A stretch of DNA of 39,481 nt from an uncultured Alphaproteobacteria bacterium. GTDB lineage: Bacteria > Pseudomonadota > Alphaproteobacteria > Parvibaculales > Parvibaculaceae. The position numbers and the translations under genes are program-made. The notes beneath the pieces were generated by a model. The model did not search any database, had not been told where the DNA came from, and saw only the letters and a program-made list of their open reading frames with translations. The stretch covers positions 1 to 39,481 of the forward strand of contig CAISYL010000076.1 of NCBI GenBank assembly GCA_903889655.1, in the 5' to 3' direction. This document shows positions 33,979 through 39,481 of this stretch, piece after piece. Every line of letters starts with the position of its first letter. Position 1 is the first letter of the stretch.

Positions 33979-35301
33979 TTAGAGCAGCATCGAAGGCGGA
34001 TATTCGACAAAGGCCTTGAAGGCTTCGAGGAATTGCGCGCCCAGTGCACCGTCGATGGCGCGGTGATCGCACGACATGGTCACCGTCATGACGGTCGCCG
34101 TCTCGATCTTGCCGTTGTGAACGACGGCCCGCTCCTCGCCCTTGCCGACGGCGATGATCGCGGCCTGCGGTGGGTTGATGACGGCTGTGAAATTCTTGAT
34201 GCCGAACATGCCGAGATTGGAAATCGAGAAGCTTCCGCCTTCGAACTCTTGCGGCTTCAGCTTCTTGTTTCGCGCCCGTTCGGCAAGCTCCTTCGCCTCG
34301 GCGGAAATTTCGGCGAGGCCTTTCGTCTCCGCATTGCGGATGATCGGCGTGATGAGCCCGCCTTCGAGTGCCACGGCAATGCCGATATCGGCATGTTTGT
34401 GTTTCAGCAGCGATGTGCCGGCAAAGCTGACATTCGCATTCGGCACCTTCATCAGCGCGAGCGCAGAGGCGCGGATCAGGAAGTCGTTGACCGAGAGTTT
34501 GACGCCGCCGCCGGCATTGTCGTTCAGGTGCTTTCGCACACGAAGCAACTCGTCGAGTTCGCAATCGATGGTGAGGTAGAAATGCGGGATCTCCTGCATC
34601 GCCTGCGCCAGACGCCGCGCGATGGTGCGCCGCATACTGTCGAGCGGCACCTCCTCGTAGGAATCCTTTTCGTAGAAGGCTCGTGGATCGATCGACGGTC
34701 CGACGGCCGTCGGCGTAGCGCTGCCCGGCGCAGTGCCATGCGCCGTCGCCGTACCGGGCTTCGCAGCCTCGACATCGGCCTTGACGATGCGCCCGCGCGG
34801 CCCTGAACCCGCGACGGCCGAGAGATCGACACCCTTCTCCCTCGCAATCCGCTTCGCCAGCGGCGACGCGAAGATGCGGCTACCGGTCTGATCGTGCCGC
34901 GGTGGCAACGCCGCTGCGGGCGGCGCCGGCATTGCCTTCGCTTCCGTTGCCGTCGCGGGATTTGAGGGCGGTGCCACGGGCTTGGTTTCCTGTTTGGGCG
35001 CCTCGGCTTTCGCCGGCACGGGGGGTGCCGCCGCATCCTTCAACGCGCCCGCATCCTCGCCTTCACCGAGCAGCATGGCGATCGGCTTGTTGACCGGCAC
35101 GTTCTCGGTGCCTTCCGGCACGAGAAGCTTGCCGATCCGGCCTTCATCGACCGCCTCAACTTCCATCGTCGCCTTGTCGGTCTCGATTTCCGCGATGACG
35201 TCGCCGGAGACGACCTTGTCGCCCTCCTTCACATGCCATTTCGCGAGCTTGCCCTCTTCCATCGTCGGCGAAAGTGCAGGCATCAGAATGGGTATCGGCA
35301 T
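33979..35301 (-). CDS. pdhC: Pyruvate dehydrogenase E2 (dihydrolipoamide acetyltransferase)
   Basis: 440 residues. One lipoyl domain (1-80) has the modified Lys in [16 protein letters not shown] Pro/Ala-rich linker (about 85-140) and a peripheral subunit-binding domain with [29 protein letters not shown] (about 143-171) follow. The catalytic domain ends with the active-site segment [16 protein letters not shown]. It transfers acetyl from lipoyl to CoA. Only 3 bases separate it from pdhB. The lipoyl domain closely resembles that of PdhB even at DNA level. Confidence 0.97.
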   Translation of the reverse strand: MPIPILMPALSPTMEEGKLAKWHVKEGDKVVSGDVIAEIETDKATMEVEAVDEGRIGKLLVPEGTENVPVNKPIAMLLGEGEDAGALKDAAAPPVPAKAEAPKQETKPVAPPSNPATATEAKAMPAPPAAALPPRHDQTGSRIFASPLAKRIAREKGVDLSAVAGSGPRGRIVKADVEAAKPGTATAHGTAPGSATPTAVGPSIDPRAFYEKDSYEEVPLDSMRRTIARRLAQAMQEIPHFYLTIDCELDELLRVRKHLNDNAGGGVKLSVNDFLIRASALALMKVPNANVSFAGTSLLKHKHADIGIAVALEGGLITPIIRNAETKGLAEISAEAKELAERARNKKLKPQEFEGGSFSISNLGMFGIKNFTAVINPPQAAIIAVGKGEERAVVHNGKIETATVMTVTMSCDHRAIDGALGAQFLEAFKAFVEYPPSMLL

Positions 35302-35304
35302 GGT

Positions 35305-36708
35305 TCAGACCCCCTGGCGGTAGCAGACGGCTTTGACCGCCTCCACCACTTCATCCGCGCTCGGCAGCGTCAGCTTCTCGAGATTGGCCGCATAAGGCAT
35401 CGGCACATCCTTCTGCGTCACGCGAAGGATCGGCGCATCGAGCCAGTCGAAGGCTTTGGCCTGCACCTGCGCCGCGATCTCTGCGCCGATGCCGCAGACC
35501 GGCCACGTCTCCTCCACGGTGACGAGCCGGTTCGTCTTCTTGACCGAGGCAATGATCGTATCGATGTCGAGCGGCCGGATCGTGCGCAGGTCGATGATTT
35601 CGGCGTTGATGCCATCCGCTTCGAGTTTGGCCGCCGCGTCGAGACAGTAAGTGAGCCCGTGGCTGTGCGAGACGAGTGTTACATCCGTGCCTTCCTTCAG
35701 CACACGCGCCTTGCCGATCGGCAGCACATAGTCGTCGAGCTTCGGGACGTCGAAGCTCTTGCCATAGAGAATTTCATTTTCGAGAAAGATCACCGGATTG
35801 GGATCGCGGATCGCCGCCTTGAGAAGACCTTTCGCATCCGCCGCCGAATAGGGCGCGATGACGGTGAGCCCCGGAATATGTGCGTACCAGGACGAGTAAT
35901 CCTGGCTGTGCTGCGCGGCCACACGCGCCGCTGGACCGTTCGGTCCGCGGAACACGATGGGCGCGCCCATCTGTCCGCCGGACATATAGCGCGTCTTCGC
36001 AGCCGAATTGATGATCTGATCCATCGCCTGCATGGCGAAGTTGAACGTCATGAATTCGACGATGGGACGAAGCCCCGCGAAAGCAGCACCCACACCGAGC
36101 CCGGCAAAACCGTGTTCGGTGATCGGCGTGTCGACGACCCGCGTCGCGCCGAACTCTTCCAGCAATCCCTGCGTGACCTTATAGGCGCCCTGATATTGCG
36201 CGACTTCCACGCCCATCACGAAAACGCTCGCGTCGCGGCGCATCTCCTCGGCCATCGCGTCGCGCAAAGCCTCGCGGACGGTCTGCGAGACGAACTCTGT
36301 GCCGGCCGGAATGTCGGGATCGCCCTTGACCTCGATCCGCGGCGTTTCCGGCTCGGCTTTTGTCTTCTCGCCGCTCTCGCGGCTCGTCGCCTCGCCCTGA
36401 CCAGGCCCCGTCTTCGGCGCCGTGGCCGTCGGCGCCTTCGGAGCCTGAACGTCGGTGGTGCTTTCACCCTCGCCGGCCAGCACCGCAATCACCGTGTTGA
36501 CCTTTACATTCTCGGTTCCAGCGGGAATGACGATCTTCGCGACCTTGCCTTCGTCGACCGCCTCGACTTCCATCGTCGCCTTGTCGGTCTCGATCTCGGC
36601 GATGACGTCGCCCGAACGGACCTCGTCGCCTTCCTTGATCATCCACTTCGCCAGCGTGCCCTCTTCCATGGTCGGAGAAAGAGCCGGCATCAGAATGTTC
36701 GTCGCCAT
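35305..36708 (-). CDS. pdhB: Pyruvate dehydrogenase E1 beta subunit with N-terminal lipoyl domain
   Basis: 467 residues, longer than a plain E1 beta (about 330). Residues 1-80 form a lipoyl domain with [15 protein letters not shown]. After a charged linker (about 82-130) the transketolase-like E1 beta begins at [19 protein letters not shown]. It has [22 protein letters not shown], the [22 protein letters not shown] segment and [30 protein letters not shown]. It joins PdhA to decarboxylate pyruvate with thiamine diphosphate. A lipoyl-bearing E1 beta is a known alphaproteobacterial trait. It is 2 bases after pdhA. Confidence 0.97.
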   Translation of the reverse strand: MATNILMPALSPTMEEGTLAKWMIKEGDEVRSGDVIAEIETDKATMEVEAVDEGKVAKIVIPAGTENVKVNTVIAVLAGEGESTTDVQAPKAPTATAPKTGPGQGEATSRESGEKTKAEPETPRIEVKGDPDIPAGTEFVSQTVREALRDAMAEEMRRDASVFVMGVEVAQYQGAYKVTQGLLEEFGATRVVDTPITEHGFAGLGVGAAFAGLRPIVEFMTFNFAMQAMDQIINSAAKTRYMSGGQMGAPIVFRGPNGPAARVAAQHSQDYSSWYAHIPGLTVIAPYSAADAKGLLKAAIRDPNPVIFLENEILYGKSFDVPKLDDYVLPIGKARVLKEGTDVTLVSHSHGLTYCLDAAAKLEADGINAEIIDLRTIRPLDIDTIIASVKKTNRLVTVEETWPVCGIGAEIAAQVQAKAFDWLDAPILRVTQKDVPMPYAANLEKLTLPSADEVVEAVKAVCYRQGV

Positions 36709-36710
36709 GA

Positions 36711-37796
36711 TCAGGCCCCCACCGCCGCGTGATCTTCCTTCGCGAGCACGTCCGTCCAGAGTTCCGCCGGATCGGGTTCCGGGCTCTGCTGCGCGAATTC
36801 GGCGGCCTCGTTGATGATCGCGCGGATGTCTTTGTCGATGTCCTTCAATTCGTCCTCGCTCATGCCCGCGTCGAGCAGCCGGTGACGCACCTGCTCGATC
36901 GGATCGTGCTCCTGGCGCATCTTGTTGACTTCTTCCTTGGCGCGGTATTTAGCCGGATCCGACATCGAATGGCCGCGATAGCGATAAGTCATCATCTCGA
37001 GGATGTAGGGGCCCTTGCCTGCGCGGCACCATTCCATCGCCTTCAGCGCGGCTGCGCGCACCGCGCGTACATCCATGCCGTCGACCTGCTCGCCCGGAAT
37101 GTTGAAGCTGACGCCGCGCTTGGAGAGATTCGTCTGCGCCGAAGCGCGCGCGACGGAGGTGCCCATCGCATATTGATTGTTCTCGATCACATAGATGACA
37201 GGCAGCGACCATAGCTCCGCCATGTTGAAGCTCTCATAGACCTGCCCCTGGTTCGCCGCGCCGTCGCCGAAAAAGGTGAGGCTGACATGATCGTTGCCGC
37301 GATATTTGTTGGAGAAGGCAAGCCCCGTGCCGATCGGCACTTGCGCTGCGACGATGCCGTGACCGCCGTAAAAGCATTTCTCGACGCTGAACATATGCAT
37401 CGAGCCGCCCTTGCCTTTCGAATAGCCCCCCGAGCGTCCGGTAAGTTCCGCCATGACGCCCTTTGGGTCCATGCCGCAGGCGAGCATGTGTCCGTGATCG
37501 CGGTAGCCGGTGACGATCTGATCGCCCTGCCTTGCCGCCCCCAGCAGGCCGACGACGACCGCTTCCTGACCGATATAGAGATGGCAGAAGCCGCCGATGA
37601 GCCCCATGCCATACATCTGGCCCGCCTTCTCTTCGAAGCGCCGGATCAGCAGCATCTCGCGATAGGCCTTGAGGTCCTCGTCGCGTGAAAGACCTGCCGG
37701 CTCGTCGCTCTTCGTCGCCTTCTTGCTGGTCGTGGATTTCTGGAGGGCGGGCTTGGCGTCTGCCTGCTTCGCAGGCCTTTTTGGTTTGGTGGCCAT
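36711..37796 (-). CDS. pdhA: Pyruvate dehydrogenase E1 alpha subunit
   Basis: 361 residues. A Lys/Ala-rich N-terminal extension (1-38) precedes the conserved start [19 protein letters not shown]. The thiamine diphosphate motif is [20 protein letters not shown] to ENN. The regulatory loop YRGHSMSDP is present, although bacterial enzymes are not normally controlled by phosphorylation. It is the first gene of pdhA-pdhB-pdhC-lpd-terC-sulfatase, all within 12 bases of each other. The 172-base upstream gap holds a 19-bp palindrome. Confidence 0.97.
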   Translation of the reverse strand: MATKPKRPAKQADAKPALQKSTTSKKATKSDEPAGLSRDEDLKAYREMLLIRRFEEKAGQMYGMGLIGGFCHLYIGQEAVVVGLLGAARQGDQIVTGYRDHGHMLACGMDPKGVMAELTGRSGGYSKGKGGSMHMFSVEKCFYGGHGIVAAQVPIGTGLAFSNKYRGNDHVSLTFFGDGAANQGQVYESFNMAELWSLPVIYVIENNQYAMGTSVARASAQTNLSKRGVSFNIPGEQVDGMDVRAVRAAALKAMEWCRAGKGPYILEMMTYRYRGHSMSDPAKYRAKEEVNKMRQEHDPIEQVRHRLLDAGMSEDELKDIDKDIRAIINEAAEFAQQSPEPDPAELWTDVLAKEDHAAVGA

Positions 37797-37928
37797 GTTT
37801 TTTCCGCTTCACGTTTCAGAGGCAGAACCCGCAAGCCGTCGAATGGATGCGGCGCTCGCGGATGTACCGTCGAGACAGGATACTAGACGTGGACCGTAAA
37901 TGTTTGATTTCAAAGCAGAAAGCGATAG

Positions 37929-37947
37929 TTAACCGAATTTCGGTTAA
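37929..37947 (-). promoter_or_regulatory. 19-bp palindrome upstream of pdhA
   Basis: TTAACCGAA and TTCGGTTAA flank a single central base, a perfect dyad 133-151 bases before the pdhA ATG and about 20 bases past the ftsB stop. The one-base centre rules out a hairpin loop without losing pairs, so a dimeric-protein binding site is likelier. It does not match the enterobacterial PdhR box, and its TTAA spacing (11) does not fit CtrA. Confidence 0.5.
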
Positions 37948-37968
37948 TCTCTCTGCGTCGCCAAGGAC

Positions 37969-38325
37969 TTAACGAGACGGAACGGCCGCGCCGGTTGCCG
38001 GGCGCTCGCGGAATATCACGATGTCGTTCGGATTGGCGAAGCCGAGCGTTGCCCGGGCGCGTTCGTCGAGAAGGTCCGGATCGAGGCTGCTCGTCCGGAG
38101 CAACGCCACCTGCCTGTCGAGCTGTTCACGCGCGCCACGCACTTCGGCAAGCTGCTGGTCAAGCGTATCGACGCGGTTCTGAAGGCTTAGCCAGGCAATG
38201 AAGCCGTGACGCCCATAGACGGCGTGATAGGCGAAATAACTGATGACGATGATGCAGACGAGCGGCACCAGCGCATGCCGCAAGCGCAGCGGTTCTCTCG
38301 TTCGAATCAAGCCCATCTCTTTCAT
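37969..38325 (-). CDS. Septum formation initiator FtsB/DivIC family
   Basis: About 118 residues. A single transmembrane helix (LVPLVCIIVISYFAYHAVYG) is followed by a coiled coil, LQNRVDTLDQQLAEVRGAREQLDRQVALL. The short C-terminal motif is LDPDLLDERARATLGFANPNDIVIF. This is the standard FtsB/DivIC layout, which links FtsL and FtsQ in the divisome. The start is uncertain: ATGs at 38325 and 38316 and a GTG at 38355 are in frame, none with a strong ribosome site. It lies directly upstream of pdhA, a usual alphaproteobacterial arrangement. Three GANTC motifs surround its start. Confidence 0.87.
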   Translation of the reverse strand: MKEMGLIRTREPLRLRHALVPLVCIIVISYFAYHAVYGRHGFIAWLSLQNRVDTLDQQLAEVRGAREQLDRQVALLRTSSLDPDLLDERARATLGFANPNDIVIFRERPATGAAVPSR

Positions 38326-38352
38326 GAAAGCTAAAGAATCACAGTCGGATTC
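38304..38352 (-). promoter_or_regulatory. GANTC cluster at the ftsB start
   Basis: GANTC motifs occur at 38304-38308, 38336-38340 and 38348-38352; two lie 11-27 bases upstream of the ATG at 38325. In Caulobacter, division genes are controlled through such sites by CcrM and GcrA. The motifs are seen; control is inferred. Confidence 0.3.
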
Positions 38353-38438
38353 CACTCGTCAACAACTCTTGCGAGCAGTCGAGGCAGCCGCTGGCGCCGC
38401 GTTGCAGATCGGACTCACATGCTCGGAGCAGCCCACAT

Positions 38439-38472
38439 AAAAAAGGACTGCGTCGCCTTGGCGACGCAGTCC
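38439..38472 (-). terminator. Intrinsic terminator after the DUF1329 gene
   Basis: A perfect 12-bp stem (GGACTGCGTCGC at 38445-38456 with its complement at 38461-38472) and a 4-base loop are followed on the minus strand by TTTTTT. It lies 28 bases beyond the stop of the DUF1329 gene and separates it from ftsB. Confidence 0.93.
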
Positions 38473-38500
38473 AGTTTAACGGCAAGACCGTGGAGGGAAC

Positions 38501-39481
38501 TTACCGCACACCCAATTGCCGGATGGCGTTCGGCGTATAACGGCTCGGGTCGAGTTCGTCGGCGAAGTAGTTGATCGCCGGCTCTTCGTTCTGCATGCCG
38601 AGCGCGAGATAACGGCCCGCCTGTAGATCGTAGACGACTTCGGTTCCCGCATTGCAGAGCGGCACGTTGTAGCGCTGGATCTGCTGCATTTCCTGAACGC
38701 GCCAGAGTTCGCCACGGCCGTCATAGAGTTCGGCGCCCGAAACCTGCCACGCATCTTCGTCATTGTGATAGACGCGACGCGCATAGACGTGACGCGTGTT
38801 CGGACGCAGCTTCGCTTCGAAGTTCCAGGTGCGATGGACTTCGTAACGGATCACATCCTGGTTGAGATGTCCCGGCTTCAGGAAGTCCTTGTACTTCGTC
38901 GCTTCCGCCTTGTAGTCGTTGGCGGCGATGAGCTGCGGCTTCTTGTCGATGATCGACCAGTCGTAGCGGTCGAGCGCGCCGTTGAAGCCGTCGAAAGCGT
39001 CCGACGTCGACAGACCGTCCGAGTTCGTGCCCGGATTGTCATACGAGATGTTCGGCGCACGACGAACGCGGCGGGTGCCGGGGCTGTACTGCCAGGCCTG
39101 ACGGCCGCCATTGATGGTCGCGTTGAGGGCATCGTAAACGAGAATGACGTTACCCGCTTCACGCGCCGGCGCGATCGTGTTCGAGAGATAGTAGAGCGAG
39201 ATATTGTTGAGCTCTTCGGCACGCTTCTTGGTCGGATCGGACCAGGGGAAGAGCGCTTCGTCCTGCACGATCGTCAGCGTGTAGTCGCCGCTGCGCGTGA
39301 CCGGCGCCGCCGCAAACTGACGCGTCACCTTGTAGGAGCGATAGCGCAGCGTGTGGTTCCACATGATTTCGAACGCGTTGTTCGGGATCGGGAACGGGAA
39401 GCCCATGATTGCGCCTGCAACGCCCGAACCGCCACCGACGAGTTCGCCGACCTTGGCGTTGTTCTTCGTCGCCGCGTAAAC
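38501..39481 (-). CDS. DUF1329 protein (outer membrane/periplasmic), 5' end outside the window
   Basis: The frame stays open to the window edge, so about 326 C-terminal residues are visible. The family signature GFPFPIPNNAFEIMWNHTLRYRS lies near the visible start, followed by YSPGTRRVRRAPNISYDNPGT. HVYARRVYHNDEDAWQVSGAELYDGRGELWRVQE comes towards the end. DUF1329 proteins have a LolA/LolB-like fold and usually accompany DUF1302 proteins and RND-type exporters in hydrocarbon or sterol-handling gene sets. Its partners would be upstream, outside the window. An in-frame ATG at 39406 falls in the middle of the domain and is not the start. Confidence 0.9.
   Translation of the reverse strand, partial: VYAATKNNAKVGELVGGGSGVAGAIMGFPFPIPNNAFEIMWNHTLRYRSYKVTRQFAAAPVTRSGDYTLTIVQDEALFPWSDPTKKRAEELNNISLYYLSNTIAPAREAGNVILVYDALNATINGGRQAWQYSPGTRRVRRAPNISYDNPGTNSDGLSTSDAFDGFNGALDRYDWSIIDKKPQLIAANDYKAEATKYKDFLKPGHLNQDVIRYEVHRTWNFEAKLRPNTRHVYARRVYHNDEDAWQVSGAELYDGRGELWRVQEMQQIQRYNVPLCNAGTEVVYDLQAGRYLALGMQNEEPAINYFADELDPSRYTPNAIRQLGVR

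Overview
The window is dense, GC-rich chromosomal DNA from an alphaproteobacterium. The evidence is gene content and order: ntrB-ntrC, ntrY-ntrX, dat, hfq and hflX lie close together beside dusB and a fused ispDF, and the pyruvate dehydrogenase E1 beta subunit carries its own lipoyl domain. A perfect TTAA-N7-TTAAC (CtrA-type) box fits the same class. A Parvibaculum-like genus is my guess from overall flavour only and is not shown by the sequence. I see no tRNA or rRNA genes, CRISPR arrays, insertion sequences or prophage. No gene-free stretch exceeds about 250 bases.

Layout. (1) 1-1832, plus strand: the end of a uroporphyrinogen-III synthase-like gene overlapping mobB and mobA. (2) 2077-5075: an orphan CHASE-type sensor kinase, preceded by a CtrA-like box, and a lipoprotein with a peptidoglycan-binding domain. 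(3) 5089-8023, minus strand: a GPP34(GOLPH3-like)-MFS transporter fusion, a RidA protein and an HU protein with an Ala/Lys-rich tail; RidA and HU each end in a clear intrinsic terminator. (4) 8240-11668, plus: a YcbL-type hydrolase, mazG and a CHASE3/HAMP/GAF/GGDEF diguanylate cyclase. (5) 11669-18966, minus: inositol monophosphatase family, hflX, hfq, D-amino acid transaminase, ntrX and ntrY. (6) 19215-21429, plus: a FadL-type porin and a split YeeE/YedE pair, placed between ntrY and ntrC. (7) 21430-25025, minus: ntrC, ntrB, dusB. (8) 25145-28173, plus: ispDF-pgpA-pncC, then an ArsR regulator-SRPBCC pair with a palindrome over the regulator's start codon. (9) 28176-38325, minus: ratA-like, lipA, a PAS_5 protein, a sulfatase, terC, lpd, pdhC, pdhB, pdhA and ftsB/divIC. 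(10) 38501 to the window edge, minus: a DUF1329 protein with an intrinsic terminator.

How they work together. Two Ntr two-component systems sit with hfq and hflX, the usual alphaproteobacterial nitrogen/redox and post-transcriptional control block, but here a three-gene plus-strand insert separates ntrBC from ntrYX. The pyruvate dehydrogenase genes, lpd and lipA (which makes the lipoyl cofactor for the two lipoyl-bearing subunits) lie on one strand, with terC and a cytosolic-looking sulfatase translationally coupled at the end of the pdh run.

The most unusual item is the 628-residue GPP34-MFS fusion. Other points are the His-Lys H-box in the CtrA-box-associated kinase, the NtrX that lacks a GAFTGA loop, the operator over the arsR start codon, leader hairpins before hfq, and GANTC clusters next to HU, lipA and ftsB.
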